Assembly: GCA_965153355.1 (NCBI GenBank) | Contig: OZ231128.1 | Coordinates: 33,790,001 to 33,854,000, forward strand | Direction: 5' to 3' | DNA length: 64,000 nucleotides | DNA from: Flaccisagitta enflata | Lineage: Eukaryota; Chaetognatha; Sagittoidea; Aphragmophora | Shown: positions 26,301 to 37,359 of the stretch, one piece after another | How the letters are laid out: each line of letters starts with the position of its first letter | Numbering within the stretch: position 1 is the first letter of the stretch | Translations under genes and position numbers: made by a program | The notes under the pieces: model-generated | What the model was told of the DNA's origin: nothing | The model's input: the letters and a program-made list of their open reading frames with translations, nothing else | Database searches by the model: none

Positions 26301-27293
26301 ATGCCTCCAAAAGGGAAAGGAAAACAAAAAATTGATGTTGAAACGACCCCAGCTGAAGAGAACAGTATTGAGAATCTGAGAAAGGAATTGTCTCAGGTGA
26401 AAAAGATTCAGGAAGTGACAAATTCTGTTTTTGCTGATATGCGTAAGGAAATTTCATCTGTTGGTGGGAAGGTGAACGACTTGATGGAATGTATCAGTGA
26501 GGAAGTTAACAGCATGGTGTCCAAGGCTGTTACCAAGGCAGTTCTTGACAATGGAGGAATAGCAGCTGAAGCAATGAAGAAGCATTGGGCCTCCCACCTT
26601 TTAGAAATTGCAAGGGAGCAGGTAGAAATGAACGAGGGGCAAAACTTGTTGAAGCAAGAAATAAAAAGTCTGGAAGCTCAACTGGCAGCATCCAGAAATT
26701 GTTTGGAAGATCAGGATAAAAGAATCATGAATGTTGAACGGATGTGGCAGGAAGAAAAGCAAAAGCATGATCAATCATCAAAGGATGATTTTGAGAATTT
26801 GAAAGATCTTGTCGCAAAATTAGAGAGAGGAATGGATGAATTGAGAAAAATTTCTGCCGTGTCACCACAAATTCTCTCATCTGCTCCAAATGAATTCCAT
26901 CTAAGGGAACAAAAAAAGAACAACTTGATTATCTTTGGTCTAGGGGAAAGCAATGAAGCCCTTAATGAAGAAGTTGTTGATGACCTTTTTCATGATCTTG
27001 GAACTGTTACCACAAGTGATGAATATCAATGCTTCAGAGTTGGCAAGTACAACAGTCAAAATTACCGACCACTTGTCATCAAACTGCCAAATGCCATTAT
27101 CAAAAGTGATATCTTAGCCAAAGCAAAAATGCTTAAAGGCAACGAAAAATGGAAAGGAGTGAGCATCACCCATGATTTGACCAAAATGCAGTGTGCTGAA
27201 GAGAAAACAAATGAGCTTCTTCTCTTACTTACAAAAATTTGGAAAGTTGTTGGTGGACGTGGATCAAGAGCTTTGGCTTTTCGGCCTCTTTAA
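26301..27293 (+). CDS. Non-LTR retrotransposon ORF1-like protein, orphan, 330 aa
   Basis: This single uninterrupted frame begins MPPKGKGKQKIDVE. Residues about 18-195 are charged, heptad-like and probably coiled coil (for example NLLKQEIKSLEAQL, FENLKDLVAKLERGMDELRK). Residues about 203-300 have the layout of the RNA-binding part of LINE ORF1 or gag-like proteins: REQKKNNLIIFGLGES, then an acidic D..DLFHDLGT stretch, CFRVGKYNSQNYRPLVIKL, ILAKAKMLKGNEKWKG and ITHDLTKMQCAEE. The last ~25 codons drift into unrelated sequence, so a frameshift or truncation near 27240 is likely. No reverse transcriptase or endonuclease follows, since the next 900 bp are simple repeats. The family (CR1/L2/Jockey-like) is inferred. 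It could instead be a domesticated copy because the frame is intact. Confidence 0.65.
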   Translation: MPPKGKGKQKIDVETTPAEENSIENLRKELSQVKKIQEVTNSVFADMRKEISSVGGKVNDLMECISEEVNSMVSKAVTKAVLDNGGIAAEAMKKHWASHLLEIAREQVEMNEGQNLLKQEIKSLEAQLAASRNCLEDQDKRIMNVERMWQEEKQKHDQSSKDDFENLKDLVAKLERGMDELRKISAVSPQILSSAPNEFHLREQKKNNLIIFGLGESNEALNEEVVDDLFHDLGTVTTSDEYQCFRVGKYNSQNYRPLVIKLPNAIIKSDILAKAKMLKGNEKWKGVSITHDLTKMQCAEEKTNELLLLLTKIWKVVGGRGSRALAFRPL

Positions 27294-28190
27294 TCACAAC
27301 CGAAGTGGCCCTTATTCTTCAACAACAACAACAATTACAGAAATGACAATGACATTTTTTCGACAATCAACATTTTCAACAATGAAATCATCAGTAATGG
27401 AAAAGACAATGATACAACAAAAGAAAAAGCCATCTTATAGGAATAAAAAAGTAAACAACAAAAACAACAATTACAACACCAATCCAAAGAAACATCCCTC
27501 AGTGCAGTGCCGGCAGCATGAACATTTCTACCAAACTTCCTACAAGGAATTTTTACCTTGAAACCATCGGGCAATTCAACATTAACGGCCTGTTTCTTTC
27601 AGGCCGTTGCCGGTATGTTTCTATCCTTCACTGTCTCTATAGGGATGAACCAAACGCCGATAGACAAGTTTCTGCTGGGGTTTGTCTGCCGCTGTCTTCT
27701 TTCTTTTACAGATGGATTCAATTGCGATTAAGCTGGACAGTGCTGAAGACATCAGGAACCGCAACAGCCACAACAAGGACATCAACAACAACCACAACAG
27801 CAACAGCGGCAACCACAACCACAACAACAATAACAACAACAACAAACAGTAGCATCAACAATCACCGATCAGTGTCAACAACTGCGTCAACGACTGCGTC
27901 AATGATGGCGACAGCTGCGGAGACAGCTGCGGCGACAGCTGCGGCGACTGCTGCAGCGACAGCTGCGGCGACAGCTGCGGCGACAGCTATGGGGACCGCT
28001 TTGGCGACAATTCTGGCGAAACATAAGGAAACAGCAATGGCGATAGCAGCAGGACTCCAAAAACACCGATGATATTGGAACTTTATCAATAATGACAATG
28101 ACAATGACAACAACAGCAACAAAATAGGCGATATCAATAAAAATAACAATGACAACAACAATGACAACAACAATGACAACATCATGTTGT
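27294..28190 (+). repeat. CAA/CAG/GACAGCTGCGGC tandem arrays
   Basis: AAC/ACA trinucleotide-rich sequence (27315-27480, 27780-27850, 28085-28180) flanks a 12-bp array of gacagctgcggc (27910-27995). The frame open through it reads almost only Thr, Ala and Asn and has no other sign of being a gene. Confidence 0.7.
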
Positions 28191-28457
28191 TGGAGTTGTT
28201 TTGGGGTTGTTGGGGTCTGGGGGCGGACTGGTGTCTATCGACTTGTAAATACGTGAAGAAATCAAACACTATTTTACGTTTAAGGTTTTTTGTACTAATA
28301 GCAACCATTTGTTTGGACTCTTTGGGGTCTGTGTTGGTTGCTATATATTATATTATATTATATTATTATTATATTATTAATAAATGTTTACCATGTAACC
28401 ATATCTTAAATAAGGTGTGTGGGGGGGGGGTCTGTGTCTGTGACTGTCTGTGTCTGT

Positions 28458-28458
28458 A

Positions 28459-28535
<77 letters not shown>
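28458..28535. repeat. (GT)n microsatellite
   Basis: A pure GT tract follows G-run and TGTCTGTG imperfect units. The flanks, 28190-28450 and 28560-28900, show nothing coding. Confidence 0.95.
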
Positions 28536-28996
28536 ATGTGTGCGTGTGTTCCACTTAGAAGTGCTGATAAGTCGCTTATCATAGTAAATCCAAATTGAAC
28601 ATACAGTAGAGTCGCTTTCCTTGTATTTGTTATCAATTTAGAGAAATCTATTTTTGAAATCGTTTTTATTCCAATGGAAAACGATCTTAGATAAAAATTG
28701 GAAAAATTTCGAATTTGTTTAAAGGAAACCAGTCGGTTTGAAACTGTTTTTTTAATTTCAGACATGAATAATTCGTCCATGGCATGAATGAATATCGAAT
28801 GAAAGACATTGTAAATGTAAGAAAGCATGAGCATGAGCCAGTCATTCCACCTCTTTTGTCTGCTCTTTTACTGTTATCAATTTTGGGCGATCGCTCACCC
28901 AAATCTGACTGAAAGAACCTCTCCTCTCTCTCTCTCTCTTCTTCTCTCTCATTTTTCTCTCCATCTCTCCTCACCTCTCTTCTCTTACAATCTCTG

Positions 28997-29028
<32 letters not shown>

Positions 29029-29287
29029 CTGTTCAGTGTTGCACACCGGATATCGGTTCACGATGCAGGAAGGAGTCTCGGTCAGTCTGTCCGATGCAGG
29101 TCGATTTTTGCGGAGATTACTCCTGAGCTCTTGCAGCCTTTCTACAGCTGAATGAAATGACAAGGAGCATGAATGATGAACGAGATGAGTTTTGATCATT
29201 TCTCGCATTTTCATGAGTTTTTGCGGACTTGACCGACCATTACAGACAGGAGATGGAGGAACAGAGCTATATAAACAAATAGTCAAG

Positions 29288-29295
29288 GAGAGAGA

Positions 29296-29358
<63 letters not shown>
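29288..29358. repeat. (GA)n microsatellite
   Basis: A GA dinucleotide tract with one CA interruption. About 370 bp upstream on the same strand is a CT-rich tract (28921-29030), a mirror-image pair that could fold together. Confidence 0.9.
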
Positions 29359-29361
<3 letters not shown>

Positions 29362-29493
29362 AGAATCAGTTGTTAATTTTTCTACACCCAGACGAATGCC
29401 CAAGATAAAGACAGGAACTTGCGCGATTGGAAGCAAAACCTTCAAAGAGTCGAGTGCGAGACAATGATAATACGCAGCTCAGTAATGTCGAGT

Positions 29494-29517
29494 TGATGAT
29501 GATGAAGATGATGATGG

Positions 29518-29565
<48 letters not shown>

Positions 29566-29830
29566 CGATGATAAAGTTGATGATGATGATGACATTTGTC
29601 AATGATAACTATGGTGATGATAATGATAAAACAACGATCACAACGACGACAAAAATAACAACTAAGACGACAATGATGATGCAAAGATTAACAGTTCGAC
29701 GTTGAATAGAACATGACAAACTGGTGGAGTGACCACCACAATCACAATGTTGATGATGATGACGATGATGATGGCGATGACAATGAAGACAATGACGACA
29801 ACAACGACAACTACGAAGATGACGAGGAAT
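29494..29830. repeat. (GAT)n array and related GAC/GAT-rich DNA
   Basis: A near-pure ATG/GAT trinucleotide run (29494-29590) is followed by degenerate gatgatgacaac units to about 29830. Confidence 0.9.
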
Positions 29831-30075
29831 GTAGTTTTTTTTTCTTCCTTAAAGCAGGTATTGGCACTATGCGTTAACGTCAAGGCGACAGCTATGGAGA
29901 AACACAGATTCAGACACACAGAATAACGGATATTTAGGTGCCAGTTGAAAGTAAAAGACAGATGTATCATCTCAGGGTGGGGAGGGTGTACGCCTACTAA
30001 TCTGTGACGGTTTTGTAATACGGCGATATTTTTTTGTGTGTGTGTGTGTATGCCTGAGTTCCTCCCCATGTACCA

Positions 30076-30560
30076 TAGTGTTTTGGGTTAGACTCAGAAT
30101 GGATGTTTGCAAGTTAGTTTTGTTAAATGGAAAACTAGGAGTGATGCACGTAGTAACTAGTCAGTGAGGGCTCACAAGGCCCTCTTCCATATTTTTCAGT
30201 TTGGGTATAGTGAGGGATATTGTTCCACCTGTCATACTACTCAGTACCTTGGATAAGAATGTCCGGCGGTCGCATTAAGCTTGACCTCGATTCTATCCTT
30301 TAAGGGTATGGTTTCTTAACAATGTTACCCTCGGGTGATTTGTTGAATTTTGGTAATAAAGGTAACAATAATTGGCCCTTATCTATTTGTGTAAGCATTA
30401 GTGTTTTGGGTTAGACTCAGAATGGATGTTTGCAAGTTAGTTTTGCTAAATGGAAAACTAGGAGTGATGCGCGTAGTAACTAGTCAGTGAGGGCTCACAA
30501 GGCCCTCTTCCATATTTTTCAGTTGGGGTATAGTGAGGGATATTGTTCCACCTGTCATAC
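30076..30560 (+). repeat. 165-bp direct repeat pair around a 160-bp spacer
   Basis: The segment starting agtgttttgggttagactca and ending gatattgttccacctgtcat is present at about 30078-30240 and again at 30400-30560, with only a few substitutions. It looks like a tandem duplication or a miniature LTR-flanked unit. The spacer has no coding capacity. Confidence 0.85.
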
Positions 30561-30883
30561 AACTAAAAAAACTTTTGGACGGTTAATTTTACCTATAAAT
30601 GAAAGAATAAACTATTAAAATCTTAGGTCATCTGAAAGCTCTTTGAAAGTACTTTCATTTGGCGCCAGTCTGGCATTGCTATCTTTTTTTGTTTAGAAAT
30701 GGCATTGGTTTGAGTGGAAACGTTGCCTATTTCAGCTTTGCAATCCCTATGTAAAAATGCATTTTAGCTAATCAGTGCTTCTCTTTGCAAGGCTCTTGCT
30801 TCTAAACTGTTTGAGATAAAGAGCTGGGATTGGTCTAGATTGAAAGATTTTTTGATAATCTTTCAAAATGTCTTCTTTGAAAA

Positions 30884-31079
30884 CAAGGCCGGATACGCGG
30901 CTACCCCAGTCGCAAGCGGGTGGGCAGGGGCTATATATGAGGTCAGTGGAGCATTTGGGCAGGAGCAGTAAAGCTAAAAACCCCATAAATGCCAAAAAAG
31001 TAAAGTGTGACGGATGGATGGATGGACGGACGGATGGACCCAACAAAGCGGAGTGAAGAGTCGCGTAGCACGCTACTAA
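30884..31079 (+). mobile_element. Hairpin-ended element, AGTCGCGT stem subfamily
   Basis: It starts acaaggccggatacgcggct and has a GGATGGACGGAC array at 31012-31040. The terminal hairpin AGTCGCGT-AGC-ACGCTACT has one mismatch and is followed by AAAA. The distal box is CAGTCGCAAGCGGGTGG, also diverged. Confidence 0.8.
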
Positions 31080-31295
31080 AAAGTTGAAGTTAATTTTCAT
31101 ACCTGTTTTATCAATTTATAAACAGGTGCGTCTTTTTTTTTAGCCGAGTGGTACTTGTTATGTTATCAACAGAACGGGGTGCTGTAGAGCGCGTGAGCGG
31201 AGGGAGCGGTGCGTGCGAATGAATGTAGCGATTGTCTCTTGACTAGAAACGCCTTCTAACTGTATAATGCAGGGCCAGGGAGACACACGCAAAAA

Positions 31296-31296
31296 C

Positions 31297-31350
<54 letters not shown>
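31296..31350. repeat. (CA)n microsatellite
   Basis: A pure CA dinucleotide tract in a region with no supported gene. Confidence 0.95.
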
Positions 31351-31354
<4 letters not shown>

Positions 31355-31594
31355 CTGTGTGTGAACAAGGGCTGACGGTCAATTGTTCTTTCCTCATTGA
31401 TTACAATATATACTGTTCTCAACTATGGCGATTACAGTAAGGCTCGTCTGGCGGCAAGACAGAAGCAATAAAAACGGCATCAATGGGATTGGAAGGAGAA
31501 GTTGCAGAGGTGGATCTCACAGCAAATTCAACTGAAGTTTCCATCGCCAGTTTCGATCGCTGGTGTACAACAGCAAAGTTTGGTGATGTCAGGT

Positions 31595-31596
31595 AA

Positions 31597-31628
<32 letters not shown>

Positions 31629-31812
31629 GTGCGTGTGTGCATGTGTGCGTGTGTGCGTGTGTGTGTGTGTGTGTGTGTAAGTGCGTGTGTGCGTGCATGC
31701 ATATTGGTAAGTCTATCAGTAAGCCAAAAATTATACCAACATATTTTTCCACCCGGGAGCGCTCTGTTGTGTGTGTGTGTGTGTCTGTGTGTCTGTGTGT
31801 GTGTGTGTGTGT

Positions 31813-31858
<46 letters not shown>

Positions 31859-32042
31859 ATGCGTGTCTACTTACTAGTCTTGTAAATATTCAGATCTATA
31901 TCTATATCTTTCTTTGTTTCCACATCTTTTTTTATTCGCGGCCTCTATGAGAGGTATTGTCCATCTGTCTTTCCATCAGTCGCTCAGTCCATCTGTGAGC
32001 CAAGAATTGTGCCAACATATTTTTCAACCTGGGTGTGCGTGG

Positions 32043-32100
<58 letters not shown>
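31595..32100. repeat. Cluster of (GT)n microsatellites
   Basis: There are three GT tracts, at 31598-31678, 31770-31858 and 32044-32099. The first follows a donor-like ATGTCAG/GTAAGT string. The intervening segments (31690-31765 and 31990-32040) share ccaacatatttttc and are themselves a duplicated pair. Confidence 0.9.
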
Positions 32101-32102
<2 letters not shown>

Positions 32103-32439
32103 TTGTGTTTCTGCAAAGAAGAACAAATGTAATACTTTCTTTCATTAACCATGGTCTCTCAGGTTCCAAAAAGAACAAAAAGGAGAAAAATGGATGTAAA
32201 GACAGAAAGATCGTGCAAATCTTCATTGATAACTCCGGGCTCATATTTGTTACATTCTGAATTATGCCTTGGGAAATACATACGAACAAACACTGTCCTC
32301 TGCAGAGCTTCCAAAATGGATGTGAATAAGGCTGAAAACGTTTCGGGGGAAACAGCGGGCCAATTGTAAAAATAGTTTCCCCACCTTAGGACACTAGTTT
32401 TTGAGTGAATCATGCTAATGCATCTATCAATGAATGATC

Positions 32440-32915
32440 TGATACTTTTTAGGGCAGGACCCCCAAGGGATCAATGACCTATGCTTTCACATATGGGGAA
32501 ATTTCTCCTTCTCTGCACCCCCCCCACGAGGCCCAAATCCCAATCTTGAGATCCAAATCCCAACCTCAAGGCCCAAATCCTAGCCTCGGTGCCAAAATCC
32601 CAGCCTTTAGGCCTTGAGGCTGGGATTTGGGCATCATGGGTGGGATTGGGGCCTTGAGGCTGAGATTTGGGCCTTAAGACTGAGATTTGGGTCTTGAGGA
32701 TAAGATTTGGGCCTTGAGGTTGGGATTTGGGTCACAAGACTGGGATTTGGGCCTTGTAGGGGGGGGGAATTCAGAGGAGGAGGAGGAGAAATTTTCCTAC
32801 ATGTGAAAGCATAGGTGATCAACTCCTTTGGGGTCGCTGCCTTTCTCCCTCAACTTCACAACCTCCTTAGGCAGGGCACGGGTACCGCTGACCATCTAAC
32901 GCTGTTGCGACTAGT
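32440..32915. repeat. Repeat F: inverted GGGATTTGGGCCTTGAGGCT minisatellite
   Basis: About twelve ~20-bp units of gggatttgggccttgaggct change orientation in the middle (32525-32605 reverse, 32610-32755 forward). They are flanked by mirror-image gacctatgctttcacata / tgtgaaagcataggtgat and end with gggcacgggtaccgctgacc. A second copy is at 48590-48990. Confidence 0.85.
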
Positions 32916-33299
32916 ATATGAGTTGCATTGTCATTCAGTTTGTCATTTGATGGACAGAAACTCTTTGCAACTAAAGTAGCAGTTTATCCAACCTCATTGT
33001 TTCTCTTATACTTTCCGTTGATCAAATAATTATTTCAGTGTCACTGCCCCTGCCCAACCGCAGGTAGACAGCTATCACACTGCTATGACTGTCTCTGTTT
33101 CTGCCTAACCTGTCATTACAAGTGATGAAATAAAAAGCCGACTTTGCCTCAATTGAGGCCAAACAACCCTCATTAGCGTCCTCGCCTAATGTCTGCGCAC
33201 ACAGTTGTGCCTGTCTGAAAATTAGTTCTGAAATGTCGAGTGAAATCCTGGTATCGATAGAGGACGCTTTATTCTAGGCAGGTCAACAGTGTACATGAA

Positions 33300-33830
33300 G
33301 TATAAGTTGTGGGAGTTGTAAGTGAGAGTTGATGGTTGGAGCTATTGGCAGCTGTTGGTAGAAGTTCTTGGTGACATATAGGTTGGCGTTGCAGGTTTGA
33401 GCTGTTGGTTGCAGTAATAGATTGAAGTTTTGGATCAGAGTTATGGGTCAGAGGTGTTGGCTGGAGATGTTGGTCACGGATGTTGGCCAGAGTTGTTGTT
33501 TGGAGCTACAGATTTGTTGGTGGGAGTTATTGGTTGCAATTACTGGTCTGAGTTAATGGTGGGAGTTTTTGATTGGAGGTGTTGTTCCAGGCTGTTGGTA
33601 GGAGTTGTTGATCAGAGTTATGGATTGGAGTTGTTGGTTGCCACTATTGGTCAGAGTTGTTGGTTGCCACTATTGGTCAGAGTTGTTGGTTGGAGTCATT
33701 GGTTGTAATTACTGGTCAGAGTTTCAGGTCGAAGCTGTTGATTGGAGATGCTGTACGGGGTTGTTGGTCCAAAGTGTTGGTCAGAATCCCCGGTCAGAGC
33801 TGTTCATTGCTGAGGTGTTGTTTTCTCGTT
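33300..33830 (+). repeat. TTGG-rich minisatellite
   Basis: Imperfect units of 12-15 bp based on ggtcagagttgttggttgg run for about 500 bp. Two frames stay open only because the unit length is often a multiple of three, and the resulting peptides are repeats of Gly, Trp, Leu, Val and Ser. Confidence 0.8.
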
Positions 33831-34211
33831 GTTAGTGATGGTCAATGGGTGGTTTTGGAGGTTTTGTTGGTTGATGGTTGGAATTTTTGGTTTGGGTGGT
33901 TCAAAGAATTTGTTGGAAAGGCCAATGGTTGTGAGATGTCAGGAAGAGATTATCCAAGTTCATGTACTATAACTGTTGATCTGCTACTTGTTGCACAAGC
34001 GAGGCTCATATCTTACAAGATATCAATTTCATCTTGTTGGCCCTTCAAAAGCCATAAACATGACATATTTGACCCTTTGAAAACCCTGATTGCAGGTCTA
34101 AGGGTCAACATCGCAAAAAATTGCTGAGAAAAAAATCTATCTGCTACCCTCGAGTGATAATCACTAGAACCTCTAAGTCATGTATTGCATTTGTAACACA
34201 TAAGGTATTGA

Positions 34212-34318
34212 GCAGAAAAACGTGTTGCATATGCAACACGTGTTGCAGTTGCAACACGTGTTGCATTTGCAACACGTGTTGCATATGCAACATGTGTTGC
34301 ATATGCAACATATATAAC
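34212..34318 (+). repeat. Tandem palindromic ACACGTGTTGCATATGCA array
   Basis: About five units of ~20 bp alternate two overlapping palindromes, CAACACGTGTTG and TTGCATATGCAA. Every unit junction is itself self-complementary. Confidence 0.85.
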
Positions 34319-34935
34319 AAATGAGGTTTTTTAGTGCATATGCCAAGAGACGATCGCCAGACGCATATCGGCATTCAGATCATCTAATGGGAGGCCTCCC
34401 CAAACATTTGCTTTTTTTACAAATGAACAGTCCCCTTAAGAATTTTTGCGTAATAAAAAAAAACAATCAGGGGGTCATGTGACAAATAAAATCAGAAATT
34501 TTGGATACTTCAACTTCAAAATTGCAAAAACCTATCTTCCCGTTGGAGTAACATCATGAGATTTGAACTGTAATTAGAAAACACACAACAGAGTATGCAT
34601 ACCAAATCTGATTGATCTAGCCCAAAATTAAGTATGGTTTTTATACCTTTTTCTATGTAAAGCTGTGTCAGGAGGAATTTTCGAAAAAAAACATTTTTGT
34701 AGCGGATAATTTTAATACAAGAACAGAGGGGAAAAATTTGCATTTTCAAAAACATCAAATCCATTGTATGACATTTTACTAGCATCTGATGTTTTTCATT
34801 TTTCAGATTTTTCATTTTCTATGCGAATCTAAAATTATCCGTAGCTATAGTAACGCTCATTTCTTCAGCCAGAAATCATGAAAGTGCTTTGTTCTCTGCT
34901 GCCATGTGCACAAGCTGTTCAAGTTCTACAGAAAG

Positions 34936-35610
<675 letters not shown>

Positions 35611-35639
35611 AAAAGGGAAATTTCTGTTTTTTCTACAAA

Positions 35640-36330
35640 ATCATTCACAACTTTTTTTGGAATAAAAATTCGCATTGATTTTTTCACTGAATCACTCGTG
35701 GTAACATAGGTAATCACCAGAAAAAGTCAAATTTGGCCAGAAAAGAACTTCAATTTTGACCCCTTGCAAATAGCAAACGAGACCAGATTGTTCATGATGT
35801 CCTAATAAGATTGAGTCAAATGATCTAGCTAAAATACTCAAAATCACTGACACAGAGGACAAGTAATGCTTATTGACAAGCTTTCTTGCATTTGCTTGTT
35901 TGAATTTCTATACATATATGTTGCATTTAGGACCAGAAAAAAAAAAAAGACTGCTAAATGAACTAATTAAGCTAAAATATTCTTAATCAACCTCATAGAT
36001 GAGCAGCTTCAATAAGAAGTGTGTTTAAATTTAAACACACTTCTTATTGATCTTAGAATTAAAAAAAAATCCAATTTGAATTTTTTGTATAAGAATCTTT
36101 AAAAATTGTTTTGTTTGCGAAACTTTCTCAAAAGAAAATGAAAATCCTCTTTCTCTCGAAAATGTCAAAAAAGTCGGAGACTGACTTCGACTTTTTTCAC
36201 GATTGGTTCAAAGTCGTGAGTGCCATCGTCAGCATTTGCCCTCCCCTTGGTAGCATAGCTTAGCTCATTCACTCAGATCACTGCCAAGACCGAGTTCGAA
36301 TAGGTAGGTAGAAAACATTGCCTCTGGAAC
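35640..36330. other. Non-coding stretch with a perfect 42-bp palindrome
   Basis: The palindrome is at 36009-36050, with centre TTTAAATTTAAA and zero-length loop. A shorter inverted pair, tcggagactgacttcgact, lies near 36170 and recurs near 61140-61165. No gene is seen. Confidence 0.7.
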
Positions 36331-36334
36331 TGCC

Positions 36335-36535
36335 ACTTCATAGTCGCATATTAGGCGACTCTATCAGCCGCGTTTTAGTCCACCCATTGGCTGGTCGGTC
36401 TGTTGTGATGGCTCGTCTGTCGCATGTGTGTATTTTTCGCGTCATCGCTAATGCCATAGTGACTGGCCTTTTACATCACTGCCCCTGCCCACCCGCACGC
36501 GCTTAAGGTTGTCGTGCATACGGCCTTGTTCCTCC
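36335..36535 (-). mobile_element. Hairpin-ended element, AGTCGC stem
   Basis: The hairpin AGTCGC-ATATTAG-GCGACT is at about 36341-36359, followed by tctatcagccgcgttttagt. The other end reads gcccacccgcacgcgct and gtcgtgcatacggccttgtt. Confidence 0.65.
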
Positions 36536-36552
36536 ATCCCTCTTTCTAATTC

Positions 36553-36554
<2 letters not shown>

Positions 36555-36649
<95 letters not shown>
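36555..36649. repeat. (CT)n microsatellite
   Basis: A pure CT dinucleotide tract about 700 bp upstream of the start codon of the secreted-protein gene. Confidence 0.95.
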
Positions 36650-36650
<1 letters not shown>

Positions 36651-36802
36651 CACAAAAAAGGTGTAATTAATGGCACCACTTGTTCTTTTTCGAGGGACTT
36701 CTGTCGAGGTGGAATTTTAAACTGTGTCCACTTCCCGAATTAGTTACACCGCCTCAGTCGTGACAAAGTAAATCCAATTTGAGGTAGGCAGGAAAAAAAC
36801 AA

Positions 36803-37115
36803 GGCCAAGTAGGCTAATACTTTTTTTTATTTGTAAGAACGTCAGTGTTTGTGTAAGCCTATTGTGTTTTTGAATTTTGGGTAATTTAGGGTTTGATGAA
36901 TTTGAACATTTTAAATCATTTATTATGTTTTTTTAATATATATATGATATATTTATATATTGATCTAACATAAACGTTACATTATTCTATAATGTAATGT
37001 TGTACAATAAAATAACAATTTGAAACTGATTAAAAAAATTATGATAAAATTTTGAACGGTACTATCTTGAAATTTACTCAGGACCGATAATAGAGGTGCG
37101 TGGGCGCATCTGTAA
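36803..37115 (-). repeat. Hairpin-ended element remnant, AGATGCG/GGTGCG stem
   Basis: The left end aacaaggccaagtaggctaa matches the outer end of the copy at 7843-8130. The right end gaggtgcgtgggcgcatctg is a decayed hairpin. The interior is AT-rich. Confidence 0.6.
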
Positions 37116-37359
37116 CGGATACAGTGGCTTTCCCAACGTGGAACTGCTTGATTCTGAGGTCCTGATATTGATGAGTAAACATGAGCATATGAAAAGGAAT
37201 GTCAAACAAAAAGAACACCCAAAAACCGAAATGTCGAAATATTAATCAACGAGCTATTCACTGTGGACGTTAGGATAATCGATGGTGACGAAAAAATGAA
37301 AAAATCCTAGTTCACATTCACTCATCAAAATCAAACCAAAAGGAAGGAAATCAAACGAT

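Noticed and set aside
27518-28072. Thr/Ala-rich 184-codon frame after the retroelement ORF1
   Set aside because: It is made of ACA/CAA and GACAGCTGCGGC repeats. The start has no link to the ORF1 frame.
31434-32365. Possible exon ending at a GTAAGT near 31592 joined to a basic KRTKRRK-containing frame at about 32162
   Set aside because: The donor is the start of a GT microsatellite, and all three phases give some short product, so none is preferred. The frame with the longest tail needs a phase the upstream segment cannot supply.
33430-34127. Trp/Gly/Leu-rich frames in the TTGG minisatellite
   Set aside because: Frames stay open because of the repeat unit. The same unit is open in two frames and no splice sites or start context support a gene.
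34212-34318. CRISPR-like repeat array
   Set aside because: Units are contiguous with no unique spacers, and the DNA is eukaryotic.
36250-36305. tRNA-like A-box and B-box words (tagcatagcttag, gagttcgaata)
   Set aside because: Spacing is roughly right for a tRNA-derived SINE, but there is no acceptor-stem pairing, no A-rich tail and no second copy.
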